Virus record (IMG/VR): IMGVR_UViG_3300043446_001134 | Coordinates: 1 to 24,130 of that record | Origin: a virus | Reading direction: 5' to 3' (one strand) | Length of the DNA: 24,130 nucleotides | In this document: positions 15,481 through 23,085 of the stretch, in pieces | How the letters are laid out: every line of letters starts with the position of its first letter | Position numbering within the stretch: position 1 is the first letter of the stretch | Program-made: the position numbers and the translations under genes | Notes under the pieces: generated by a model | The model's database searches: none | What the model was told of the DNA's origin: nothing | The model's input: the letters and a program-made list of their open reading frames with translations, nothing else

Positions 15481-16907
15481 GGGGTGTTTCCGTAGAGCCG
15501 CCACAACTTCGGCCGATTACTGGCGACCGTTGCTGGCTTGGCTTGTGGATCATAACGGCGCGTTCTGCCATGCTCTAGCAGATCCACCACCGCATCCACG
15601 GTGTCATCATGCTCCGCAGCAGGGAAAGCAACCATCTCGTCTCGGATTGGCTCCTGCGACGGTTCCAGCCTGCCGTCCGCTCGGCATCGCAGACGCAGCC
15701 GTCCTTGCTCAACCATGGGCTGCGCCTCGCTCGCTCGCACCACCTTGTCCTTCGTCCGGGCCAGCCGCAGGATGGGAATGCGAGTGGCAGTAGCGAGTTG
15801 CTGGCAGAGGCCCGCCTGAGGGCCATTGCCCTCCGCGAGGATCTGCGAAACCTGTAGGCGCTCGCAAGCGTCCACAGCACGGCGCATGAACTCCGGGAAG
15901 GTCGCCTGCACGCGCAGGCATTCCAGCACCCAGACATTGGCCTCTCGGTCGATCAGCGCGATGATGCACACGCTGTAATCGCCCTTCTCGCCGCGCTTCT
16001 CCGTGAAGGCCCAGTCAATCGCCGCGACGATGCGTCCGTTGTTGCGGGCGCTGTCGGGGGGATCCACATGGTAGTACCCGGCCTCTAGCCAGTCCGGTCG
16101 GAAGATCAGGGCATCGTCCGATACAGGAACCAGTTCGTAGGCGCGAGCAAATCCCAGCGGGCCCATCTCTCGGCGCTGGCTCTCCAGCACCTCCGGCGTG
16201 AACACCTCCGGCCATGGCGACACGGAGCCACGGCAAGGCCGCCAGAACAGGCTGCCATCCTGCTCGCCTGCCCGCTTCCAGTCTGAGGTCAGGTCATCGT
16301 TGTGGTATGGCGTGAACAGGCGCCAAGTACGCGGCCTGCCCGCGCTGAAGTCCCGCATGGGCAGCCAGTTGTTGCGCCACGCTTCCTTCACCTTCTCGCG
16401 CTCCGCTGGGATCAGCACCGAGTTGCGGAGGTCACACACATCGTCCCCACAGAGGAGGTCGGCACGGCCGCCTGCGCGTCCGAAGATGTTGGCGGCCTGC
16501 ATCGTGGCATCGCGGTGCAGGGATTGCGACTTCACGACGATCTCGCTGCTGCCGTCTGTCGAGGCGTCGGGTTTCAGCATCTTCACCTCGGGGAAGACGG
16601 CGCGGTAGACATCGGAGCGCATGATCTGCACCACCATGCGGATCTGCTCCTGCGCCTTGATGACCGTCTGTCCGATGTGCTTGATGCGGATGGCGGGGTT
16701 GCGTCCAATCTCCCATGCCTGCCGGATGCCGAGTTGGACGCTCTTGCCGTGGCCTCGGGGCACGCCTACGGCAGCGTCTCCATGCTTGGAAAGGTGCGCT
16801 TGTAGATCGGAGTGCAGGCCGGATTGGTTGAAGCCAAGCAATTCGGCGAACACATCCGGGCACTCCCGTGCTGCCGCAATTACGGCATCGGTTTCATCCG
16901 GCATCAT
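15477..16907 (-). CDS. terL: Terminase large subunit
   Basis: 476 aa, ATG overlapping the small-terminase stop by 14 bases; a second ATG follows immediately. The ATPase domain has Walker A VPRGHGKS (49-56) and a Walker B-like LLCGDD (151-156), in which the usual Asp-Glu is Asp-Asp. The RNase H-like nuclease domain has AIDWAF (Asp298), AEGNG (359-363) and HDDTVDA (433-439), giving the expected acidic metal ligands. The length is normal. The protein docks on the portal and pumps and cuts concatemeric DNA. It sits between the putative small terminase and the portal in the usual order. Confidence 0.93.
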   Translation of the reverse strand: MMPDETDAVIAAARECPDVFAELLGFNQSGLHSDLQAHLSKHGDAAVGVPRGHGKSVQLGIRQAWEIGRNPAIRIKHIGQTVIKAQEQIRMVVQIMRSDVYRAVFPEVKMLKPDASTDGSSEIVVKSQSLHRDATMQAANIFGRAGGRADLLCGDDVCDLRNSVLIPAEREKVKEAWRNNWLPMRDFSAGRPRTWRLFTPYHNDDLTSDWKRAGEQDGSLFWRPCRGSVSPWPEVFTPEVLESQRREMGPLGFARAYELVPVSDDALIFRPDWLEAGYYHVDPPDSARNNGRIVAAIDWAFTEKRGEKGDYSVCIIALIDREANVWVLECLRVQATFPEFMRRAVDACERLQVSQILAEGNGPQAGLCQQLATATRIPILRLARTKDKVVRASEAQPMVEQGRLRLRCRADGRLEPSQEPIRDEMVAFPAAEHDDTVDAVVDLLEHGRTRRYDPQAKPATVASNRPKLWRLYGNTP

Positions 16908-17316
16908 CGGGCTTCGGTCCCAGCCGTCGGGCGATGATTTCGCGGGCGCGGGCTTGGATCTCGGGGCTGATCACCACACGCTCGGTGGCCTCGCCATCGT
17001 CCAACCGCTCCATCTTGTCGAGGGCGATGGCGGCGTTCACCTTGTCGCGTGCCATGGCCGCCAGCACCTCAGCGGCCCGCAGGCGGTCGCGGGCGGTCGC
17101 GCCCTCATTGGCAAGGATGCGAGCGCAGATACCCGGCGCAGCCCGCCATACGGCTTCCGGGATCTCCCACCCCTGCGTCACGGCCCGCTGTAGGAGCCGC
17201 AGCGCGGCCCGCTGGCGGTTCGGAGGCTCGTCTAGTACCGGAACGGCCTCCGGCGGCGTGGTCGGCTCCACGGGGGCTATGGCGGGCGGCTTGGACTGGA
17301 TTCGCTTCCTAGCCAC
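16894..17316 (-). CDS. Putative terminase small subunit
   Basis: 140 aa from GTG at 17316, overlapping the methyltransferase stop by 8 bases; no ATG is available upstream in this frame. A Pro-rich basic N-terminus (1-32) is followed by helices rich in Ala and Arg (about 33-120) and a basic C-terminal helix EIQARAREIIARRLGPK. No clear helix-turn-helix can be assigned by eye. Small terminases are poorly conserved, so the call rests on size, helical composition and overlap with the large terminase gene. Confidence 0.65.
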   Translation of the reverse strand: MARKRIQSKPPAIAPVEPTTPPEAVPVLDEPPNRQRAALRLLQRAVTQGWEIPEAVWRAAPGICARILANEGATARDRLRAAEVLAAMARDKVNAAIALDKMERLDDGEATERVVISPEIQARAREIIARRLGPKPDDAG

Positions 17317-18433
17317 GCTGCGCTTTCTTGCCCGTCAGGGTTTCCCACCGCTTCACGATGACATCGCAATAGGCGGGGCTGATCTCCATGCCGTAGCACT
17401 TGCGGCCTAGTTGCTCGGCGGCGATGAGGGTCGTGCCGCTGCCGCAGAATGGTTCATGTATTGCGTGTCCTGTGTCGGTAAATGCCTCAATCAGCGTTGC
17501 ATACAACTTGACGGGCTTTGGGCAACTGTGCATTTCTCGCAGACTCTTGCCTTCAATCTCCACCCGATCCGTCATGCACTCAATCACATCGGTCGACAGT
17601 CTTGCGGCCGGAGGTTTGCCGACAATGAGAATCGGCTCCCAAACGGAGGCACCACCGACTCCATTTCCTGCGGCTGCGAACTTCTTGAACCACACTGCGA
17701 CCTTCGCCTTTCCAAATCGTTCAATGTCTCTCGCAAGGTTTGGCAATCCCGGCGTCCATATCTTGAACTGTGGGCCGTGCACAAAAGCGGCTTTTACTAG
17801 TTCGGCATTCGCGTCATTGTCTCCATCGTCGTGATCCGCGTATTCATATCCAATTCCATACGGCGGATCTGAAACTATGGCGTCGGCAACTTGCCCGTCC
17901 ATCAGCCGCGCGACATCCTCGGCCTTCGTGCTGTCACCGCACAACAGCCGATGCTCGCCGAGCAGCCACAGGTCGCCGGGTTTCGTGATCGGGTCGTCGG
18001 GAGGTTCCGGCACTTCGTCCTCCTGCACCTCGACCGTCGCGCCCTCCAACGCCTGAATCTCGGCATCCGTGAAGCCAGCAGCCTTCGCCAGTTCCTCGTC
18101 CTCGATCTGCAACGCGGCCAACTGCTGCGCCAACGCTTCCTCGTCCCACTCGGCCAGTTCCGCCGTTCGGTTGTCCGCGATGGCGTAGGCGGTCGCCTCG
18201 CTGCCCTCCAACTCCGTCCGCACGATGTTGATGTGATCCCACCCCAGCGCTTTCGCGGCTATCACCGTGCCGTTCCCGGCGATGATGATGCCCTTGGCGT
18301 TGACCAGCACGGGCCGCTGCTGGCCGAACCGCGTCAGGCTCGCCTTGATCGAATCGAGGTTCTTGGCGGGGTGCCTCCGGACATTGGCCGGGTCGAGCGT
18401 CAGGGTTTCGATCTTCACGCGCTGCGTCTGCAT
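17309..18433 (-). CDS. ParB-N domain / DNA methyltransferase fusion
   Basis: 374 aa from ATG at 18433. The upstream frame is open but has no coding character and includes a hairpin. Residues about 5-130 are a ParB/Srx-like N-terminal domain (LDPANVRRHPAKNLDSIKAS, then IIAGNGTVIAAKALGW). Residues about 150-374 are a SAM-dependent methyltransferase with DPPYGIGY (189-196) before FCGSGTT (329-335). This is the beta-class order expected for N6-adenine or N4-cytosine methylation. The architecture is common in phages beside terminase genes, where it may protect or mark DNA before packaging. The part between the two motifs is near 51% GC while the ParB half is near 66%, suggesting replacement of the target-recognition region. 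No cognate restriction gene is present. Confidence 0.88.
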   Translation of the reverse strand: MQTQRVKIETLTLDPANVRRHPAKNLDSIKASLTRFGQQRPVLVNAKGIIIAGNGTVIAAKALGWDHINIVRTELEGSEATAYAIADNRTAELAEWDEEALAQQLAALQIEDEELAKAAGFTDAEIQALEGATVEVQEDEVPEPPDDPITKPGDLWLLGEHRLLCGDSTKAEDVARLMDGQVADAIVSDPPYGIGYEYADHDDGDNDANAELVKAAFVHGPQFKIWTPGLPNLARDIERFGKAKVAVWFKKFAAAGNGVGGASVWEPILIVGKPPAARLSTDVIECMTDRVEIEGKSLREMHSCPKPVKLYATLIEAFTDTGHAIHEPFCGSGTTLIAAEQLGRKCYGMEISPAYCDVIVKRWETLTGKKAQRG

Positions 18434-18446
18434 GGCAGAAATGCTA

Positions 18447-18470
18447 CCGCCCCGACGGAAGCCGGGGCGG
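18447..18470 (-). promoter_or_regulatory. GC-rich hairpin just upstream of the methyltransferase start
   Basis: A perfect 8-bp stem (CCGCCCCG with CGGGGCGG) surrounds an 8-nt loop, ending 13 nt before the ATG at 18433. On the minus strand it is followed by TAGCATTTCT, too poor in T to be a convincing terminator. No free Shine-Dalgarno precedes the ATG, so the hairpin may limit initiation or mark an mRNA end between the lysis/accessory block and the packaging block. Confidence 0.5.
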
Positions 18471-18495
18471 CAACACCGAACAGGTCCGTTGCTCG

Positions 18496-18633
18496 TCAGT
18501 CCTTCTTGCCGGGGATCCATCCAGCAATCTTGGAGAGCGGGACAAGGTGTCCAGCAATGTAGCCCACCGCAAGGGCGGCCACGGCTCCCCAAACGCTACC
18601 CACCAGACTCTCGATGCTTGCCAGCGTCATCAT
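18496..18633 (-). CDS. 45-aa single-pass membrane protein
   Basis: The frame starts ATG ATG at 18633/18630 with GAAGGAG about 8 nt upstream and ends at TGA 18496-18498, giving 45 aa. It overlaps the lipoprotein gene stop. Residues about 13-31 (SVWGAVAALAVGYIAGHL) form one TM helix, followed by a short amphipathic stretch, GWIP (38-41) and a basic end. The strong ribosome site and tight coupling make it a real gene. The same TM-then-GWIP-then-basic arrangement appears in the upstream lipoprotein. A small holin-like or lysis regulatory role is possible; nothing proves it. Confidence 0.7.
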   Translation of the reverse strand: MMTLASIESLVGSVWGAVAALAVGYIAGHLVPLSKIAGWIPGKKD

Positions 18634-19169
18634 GCGTCGGTCTCCTTCTGCGGGGATTGTACAGCCGCCTGCGCCTTCCGAACAGCCTCATCGAACACCG
18701 GGTCGGCTGCGCGCCGAGCCGCGATGACCTCCCGCAGTCCCTCAGGCTTGGACTCGTCCAGCGCCGCGATGGCCAGTTCGGCCTCCTGCACCTTTCGGCG
18801 GGGGATCCAGCCGATGGCGATGCGAATGGCCGTGCCGACGCCCGTGGCATGGACGAGCCAGACCGCAGCAGCCCCCACGGCCGCGATGGCTAGCCACTTC
18901 AGCAGGTCAGCCCACCACGGCGTACGGTCGGTCACGCCCGGCAGGCTGGCGTGAATAGCCTGCGTGCCCTTGCCGATGGCGACGGCCTCCACGGCGATGC
19001 TGGCTGCGTCCGCGCAGACCTCGGGCTGATCAGATTGCTCCCCGATGCGGATCGCCAGCCGATGGATCTCGGCTGCCCGTTCGCCGATGCTGTTGGTCTC
19101 GACGGCGATTCGCTCGCTTGCGGAGCAGCCGACGAGGAGCAAGACGGCGCAACAGATCAGGCGTTCCAT
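18630..19169 (-). CDS. Lipoprotein with an additional TM segment (possible spanin-like lysis protein)
   Basis: 179 aa, ATG overlapping the SGNH gene stop by 13 bases. The N-terminus has a lipoprotein signal peptide, hydrophobic residues 4-14 and lipobox LVGC with Cys15. A helical periplasmic segment (about 16-85) is followed by a TM helix (about 90-112), GWIP (120-123) and a charged helical C-terminal region of about 55 residues. A lipidated N-terminus plus a TM segment in one protein is the plan of unimolecular spanins, which fuse inner and outer membranes at lysis. Those usually end soon after the TM helix, unlike here. A different membrane or superinfection role cannot be excluded. Confidence 0.7.
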   Translation of the reverse strand: MERLICCAVLLLVGCSASERIAVETNSIGERAAEIHRLAIRIGEQSDQPEVCADAASIAVEAVAIGKGTQAIHASLPGVTDRTPWWADLLKWLAIAAVGAAAVWLVHATGVGTAIRIAIGWIPRRKVQEAELAIAALDESKPEGLREVIAARRAADPVFDEAVRKAQAAVQSPQKETDA

Positions 19170-20536
19170 CGAAGCGCGTTCAAGATCCCTGCCGAAGTCA
19201 CCGTATAGCCGTCGCTGGTGGCCTTTGTTCCGCTTGGCGGACCACCCGATGAATAACCGCCGGAAAGGTGCTGAGTTGTCGCAGTACCACCACCCTGATA
19301 GTAGGTGGTTCCATTTCCGACTCCGGTGATAGCGATGGCGTAGTTCATGATCGACTTCACATCAATCACAGTCATGTCCGGGTTGGCCAGCGCCATCGCC
19401 TTGGCGGCATCGCGCACACCAACCAGATTTTCCGCCGCTCCCGACAGGCTGCTGTCGTCGCTGTTGCGCGGCACGCTCACCCACGACACGATTGCAAGAT
19501 CCCCGCCGGGATATCCAAGCGCAGACCACGCGGCCTTGTAGTAATTCCAAATGTCCTTGTGACAGGCGGTCCAATCCGCGGTCGTTTCGTTTCCGTTGAT
19601 GCCGCTGTGGACCATGAGCAGAACCCGACCAGTCCCGCCCGCCAAAATCTGACGCTCGCGGAGTTCTCGCAGATGGTTCTGCAACTGCGTGCTTCCGATG
19701 GAGGTGATCCGGCTGTCAATGGTCGCACTGGTAGATCCGCTGAAATAGCCGTGGCTCGTCACGGCCCAGCCCTTGCTTCGCTTGTAGATCGAGTGACTGT
19801 GAATCGCAACGGGACCAGTCGCCCCAAGCCCAGACCAAGACGAGTTCATGTAGATCCCGTTGGCCGTGAAGGAGTACTCATACGCATTGAATGCGTATGA
19901 AGCGTTGTTGGTGCTCTGAACCGATCCGCTTCCCAGCACGGTGCCGGAGGTGTACTCACGCGTTCGTCCTTGGAACTGTCCGCCGGAAGTGGTGAAGGTG
20001 CCATAGCGAACGCGGTGATAGAGCGTTGTCCCGTTCACATTCAACGGATGCGCGGCTTGCAGTTCGACGGCGTTGTAGTTGTCTGTGTACGAACCGCTTG
20101 CAACATAGGCCCACGAATCCTTGTCCGTCAGGTACCGCACCCAAGTGCTGCCGGGCGTCCAGTTCGTGTAGTAGGTCGTGCTCGTGGCCGAGTTGCCGTT
20201 CGTCAGGTTGCCCGTAGGAGCGGACAGATACGCGGAGGCCAGCCAGCCGCCGTATGCAGCGGTCGTGCCTCGATCCGTCATTGCCGGATAGACCGCCGTG
20301 CCGTAGCAGGTCCAGCCGAAGTCCTTCATGGCCTGAGACATCCCGCTGACATACCCCCAAGTGAATGAGGACGCCGACATGGTGTTGCTGTCGCCGATCA
20401 GCACGATGTCGAGACTGTCGGTTCCGGCGGCCAGATCGGAGATCATCTGCGAAGCGCGACGGCTTCCCCAGACGATGGGGCCGGATGCCACCGGGTTGTC
20501 GGTGTTGAAGAGTTGTCGGGTGCGAATGCTTCGCAT
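19157..20536 (-). CDS. SGNH/GDSL-type hydrolase
   Basis: 459 aa from ATG at 20536, two bases after the upstream stop. DIVLIGDSNT (43-52) is block I with nucleophile candidate Ser50, in the GDSN form. MVHSGINGNE (about 308-317) could be block III. The last block is ambiguous. QHLSGGY has His423 but Thr where the usual Asp stands, and DGYTVTSAG (442-450) has the Asp but Thr445 where His is expected. The middle is Gly/Ser/Thr/Tyr-rich and beta-rich. Family members remove acyl groups from polysaccharides or lipids, so a role on host surface glycan is plausible, on the virion or at lysis. No signal peptide is seen. The hydrolase fold is well supported; activity is less certain. Confidence 0.8.
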   Translation of the reverse strand: MRSIRTRQLFNTDNPVASGPIVWGSRRASQMISDLAAGTDSLDIVLIGDSNTMSASSFTWGYVSGMSQAMKDFGWTCYGTAVYPAMTDRGTTAAYGGWLASAYLSAPTGNLTNGNSATSTTYYTNWTPGSTWVRYLTDKDSWAYVASGSYTDNYNAVELQAAHPLNVNGTTLYHRVRYGTFTTSGGQFQGRTREYTSGTVLGSGSVQSTNNASYAFNAYEYSFTANGIYMNSSWSGLGATGPVAIHSHSIYKRSKGWAVTSHGYFSGSTSATIDSRITSIGSTQLQNHLRELRERQILAGGTGRVLLMVHSGINGNETTADWTACHKDIWNYYKAAWSALGYPGGDLAIVSWVSVPRNSDDSSLSGAAENLVGVRDAAKAMALANPDMTVIDVKSIMNYAIAITGVGNGTTYYQGGGTATTQHLSGGYSSGGPPSGTKATSDGYTVTSAGILNALRWNA

Positions 20537-20538
20537 GG

Positions 20539-21081
20539 TTAGATCGTGGACCAGTAGACGCCCACCTTGGGCGTGGTTCCCGTCGCCTTGAACTGGATCG
20601 TGAGGTACTGCATTCCCACCGCATCCACCAGCGCCGTAGCCACCTCGGTGTTCGATGCAAGCGCGGTTGCGGGGCTGTACAGGTTCACGGAAGGCACCCC
20701 AGCCGCTGCGGTGACGCTGCTGAAGTAGTACTCCGTGACGCCGTTGACCGACAGGCTGGGCACCGTTCCGCTGGTGTAGCCGAGCGTCAGATCAGCCAGC
20801 ACGGTCGGGATGTAGACCTTGGTCCCGCTCGTCTGGATGTACTCGCTCCAACCCACCACGCGCATCCCGACGGCGGTGAAGTTGTTGTTGCTCGCCATCG
20901 GCGTCAGACGCACAAGGCTGGGGTACGAGGAGGTCTTCCCGTACAGGAGCGCAACGCTGCCAGTCGTGGACGGCGCGGTGGTCGTTGGCGCGGCGGCCGC
21001 GTATCCGGCGGCGCTGGTGAGCGTGATCAGTCCGGTGGTCTGCACCGGAGGCTGTTCCGTGGCGATCATTGCGAGAGCCAT
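20539..21081 (-). CDS. Beta-rich Ala/Thr/Ser-rich protein, possible virion component
   Basis: 180 aa from ATG at 21081, which overlaps the upstream TAA. The Shine-Dalgarno AAAGGAAG about 7 nt upstream is among the best in the window and suggests abundant product. The composition (Ala, Thr, Ser, Val, Tyr; few charges) and alternating strands look like a structural protein, for example a fibre-associated or decoration protein. No catalytic motif or TM segment is evident. It directly precedes the SGNH hydrolase, which is similar in composition, so the two may act together. Family not recognised. Confidence 0.75.
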   Translation of the reverse strand: MALAMIATEQPPVQTTGLITLTSAAGYAAAAPTTTAPSTTGSVALLYGKTSSYPSLVRLTPMASNNNFTAVGMRVVGWSEYIQTSGTKVYIPTVLADLTLGYTSGTVPSLSVNGVTEYYFSSVTAAAGVPSVNLYSPATALASNTEVATALVDAVGMQYLTIQFKATGTTPKVGVYWSTI

Positions 21082-21365
21082 TAGGGCTTCCTTTCGAGTC
21101 GGTCGATGCGGGTCTGGATAGCGTCGATGCGAGCGCCGAACTCGCGGTCGGTCGCCGACAGGGTGCTGACGGTGCGGGCAAGGTCGGAAGTGATGGTGGC
21201 CAATTCGCGGATGCGGTCTCCCTGCGCGTCCAGCGTTGCGTCTCGTCGGCCGATGGTCAGGAACACGCCCGCGATGCTGCCGAGCAGCATGATGGTCTGC
21301 AGGCCGCTGAACAGCGTCTGGAGGCTGACTTGCTTGCCGATCTTCACTTCGGTTTCTTCGCTCAT
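21081..21365 (-). CDS. Single-TM coiled-coil membrane protein (holin-like candidate)
   Basis: 94 aa from ATG at 21365, overlapping the upstream stop as ATGA. A short charged N-terminus (1-12) precedes one TM helix (about 18-40, FSGLQTIMLLGSIAGVFLTI). A long heptad-patterned helix (about 43-94) ends in a basic tail. Small phage membrane proteins of this build sit in lysis or host-takeover regions and are sometimes called holins. The length and single TM are compatible with a class III-like holin or a lysis accessory, but no diagnostic motif exists. Confidence 0.75.
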   Translation of the reverse strand: MSEETEVKIGKQVSLQTLFSGLQTIMLLGSIAGVFLTIGRRDATLDAQGDRIRELATITSDLARTVSTLSATDREFGARIDAIQTRIDRLERKP

Positions 21366-21673
21366 GTCTTGGCCTTGTGCGGGGATGGTAGCGGCTTCCG
21401 GCGCCAGCCCAAAGAGAAAAGGGCACGGCCGATAGACGCGGCGGCGGCGGTCACGCTTTCCTCGCTCAAGGCCGGGACGGCAGCGTGAAGGACTTCGTGA
21501 GCGATGACTTCGGCAAGCCGCTGCTGCGTCAGGTTCCGGCGCACGCGAATCGTGGGGTGCGGGCCCGGTGGATGGTCGCAATCGCCGAGCGCGTCTCGTG
21601 GCATCTCGCTTGCCGGGACGAGGCGCACGCGCCACTTGCGGCCGTTGATCGTCAGCCGGGCCTCATGTCGCAC
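21362..21673 (-). CDS. Small HExxH metallopeptidase-like protein
   Basis: 103 aa from GTG at 21673, with GAGG about 6 nt upstream, overlapping the phosphoesterase stop by 11 bases. The N-terminal half is beta-rich with a strand TIRVRRNLT. A helix then carries HEVLH (59-63), the zinc-binding HExxH motif, with Glu71 or Glu72 as candidate third ligand. Minimal zincin-like proteins with this layout are frequent in phages, with mostly unknown targets. It is probably not a full endolysin, since no peptidoglycan-binding part is present. A degraded protein target or a structural zinc protein are alternatives. Confidence 0.75.
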   Translation of the reverse strand: MRHEARLTINGRKWRVRLVPASEMPRDALGDCDHPPGPHPTIRVRRNLTQQRLAEVIAHEVLHAAVPALSEESVTAAAASIGRALFSLGWRRKPLPSPHKAKT

Positions 21674-22640
21674 GGGTCACCTCGGCGGCAAGCCTGTAGT
21701 CCTTCTGCGTACCCGCGATGAACAGGCGCATCCAGACCGCGCCCAGCCCCTTGGGCGGCAGTCCCTTCTCGACGGACCAGCCGCCGTAGCCGTCGCCATG
21801 CTCATCCTTGTAGGTGCCGATGCGGACATGGGTCTGCTCGTCCACCACCACCTCGGCCTGCCCGAGGAACTGCCGAATGCGCTCCCGTGCGATGGGCACA
21901 ACCCAATGGTGGTGACTGTGCCCGGTGATCACCATGTCAGCGTCCGGGTAAAGGCTGGCGTGACGGCGTGTGTCGAGGACCCCATGGGTCATTACAGCCC
22001 CACCCCCGGCCCCATGGAAATAGCGGATTTTCCATGAGAACGATCCGCCGTGCTTGCTGATGAGCCGGAACAGCACCCAGCCGCCGTAGCCGCCTGAGTA
22101 GACGGGGCAGGGCCCGGCTGCGCTCAGGCCCGCGCAGAGTCGCTCCGTAAGGTCGGTCTCGTGCCGCTTCTGGATGGCCGTCTCGTGGTTGCCTCGGCCG
22201 ATCATGACGAAGCGGTCGGCGAAGGGCGCATAGAAGCGCGTGGCCTCGCGCACGAGGGCATCGAGGTAGTCGCCCGCTTGGTACTCGGGCCGCAACGCCG
22301 AGCGGTCGGCCCGCAAATCGAACCGCCCCTGCATAGCACAAAAGCCGTCGCCGCAGTCGAGGCAACCGCCCTTCCGGCGCTGCAGTTCCTCAAGGTGCTT
22401 GCGCTCGAGGTCTTGGTTTGTGTGCGCGTTGTCGTGGTGGCGGTCGCTGGACAGGAGGCCGTGCCACTCGAAGCCGTGCGGCGTATCGCAAAGCATCGTC
22501 ACGCGGTGGATGTTGCGGCTCAGTTTCTCGACGGTCCATGATGTGCCCGGCGTGATGCCCTCGCGCCAGTAGTGCCCGGCTAACTCGTCACGGACGCGAG
22601 CCTTGTCGGATCGACGGGCGGGCGGTGCCTTACGCGACAT
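21663..22640 (-). CDS. Calcineurin-like metallophosphoesterase
   Basis: 325 aa from ATG at 22640 with Shine-Dalgarno GGGAGG about 7 nt upstream, overlapping the resolvase stop by 11 bases. Metal-binding blocks appear in order: SDRHHDN (65-71), LDCGDGFCAMQG (94-105) with Asp98, GRGNHE (148-153), FHGAGGG (209-214 region) and GHSHHH (240-245). These are the five blocks of the dinuclear metallophosphoesterase fold. The second block is the phage form that continues CAMQG. The substrate (nucleic acid, nucleotide or phosphoprotein) cannot be told from sequence. Placement next to a Holliday junction resolvase favours DNA metabolism. Confidence 0.87.
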   Translation of the reverse strand: MSRKAPPARRSDKARVRDELAGHYWREGITPGTSWTVEKLSRNIHRVTMLCDTPHGFEWHGLLSSDRHHDNAHTNQDLERKHLEELQRRKGGCLDCGDGFCAMQGRFDLRADRSALRPEYQAGDYLDALVREATRFYAPFADRFVMIGRGNHETAIQKRHETDLTERLCAGLSAAGPCPVYSGGYGGWVLFRLISKHGGSFSWKIRYFHGAGGGAVMTHGVLDTRRHASLYPDADMVITGHSHHHWVVPIARERIRQFLGQAEVVVDEQTHVRIGTYKDEHGDGYGGWSVEKGLPPKGLGAVWMRLFIAGTQKDYRLAAEVTRAT

Positions 22641-23085
22641 CCTTGTCCTCCCACCGCTTCAGTTGGAGTTCCACACGGGGGTTGCGCGTATCGACGAGCA
22701 GCACCAGCGGAAGGTGCGTCAGGGCGGAATCGTCCTTCAGCAGCCCGGCGTCCACCAGCCCGTCGAAGGTCGGCTTCAGGCTGGATAGGCAGTTGTCCTT
22801 GTCGCGTCGGCGGTTGTCTCGTGCGAACCAATGCACTTGACAGGTCGCCTCCGTCCAGCCGCCCTTCTCGTTCGCCTCGTACATCGCAACCTGCGCGGCG
22901 GCCCATGCTTCCGTCCGTGCGCGCTTGTTGGCCTTGGCCTTGACCGCCCAATGGCATCTCGCGTTGGGCGAGAGCGTCCGAGCCGGGATCCCGACGGTGA
23001 CGGTTAGCACATCGGGCATGAGCGCATAATGCCATGCCCGCAGGAGTCGATCTAGGGATAGCGCCATCCGTGGCGGCGGGGTCAT
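22630..23085 (-). CDS. RusA-like Holliday junction resolvase
   Basis: 151 aa from ATG at 23085, with GAGGA 6 nt upstream and TGATG overlap with the previous stop; later in-frame ATGs at 23067 and 23019 lack a ribosome site. After an extension of about 22 residues, the RusA fold begins at VLTVTVGIPARTLSPNAR. RRDKDN (93-98) supplies two acidic ligands and LKDDS (116-120) supplies another, matching the catalytic Asp set of RusA endonucleases. The enzyme cuts four-way junctions and helps debranch phage DNA before packaging, which suits its place upstream of the terminase genes. Confidence 0.87.
   Translation of the reverse strand: MTPPPRMALSLDRLLRAWHYALMPDVLTVTVGIPARTLSPNARCHWAVKAKANKRARTEAWAAAQVAMYEANEKGGWTEATCQVHWFARDNRRRDKDNCLSSLKPTFDGLVDAGLLKDDSALTHLPLVLLVDTRNPRVELQLKRWEDKDVA

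Noticed and set aside
18434-18592. N-terminal extension of the methyltransferase to an upstream ATG at 18592
   Set aside because: The extension overlaps the 45-aa gene, contains the hairpin, is Cys/Arg/Pro-rich and does not belong to the ParB-N domain.
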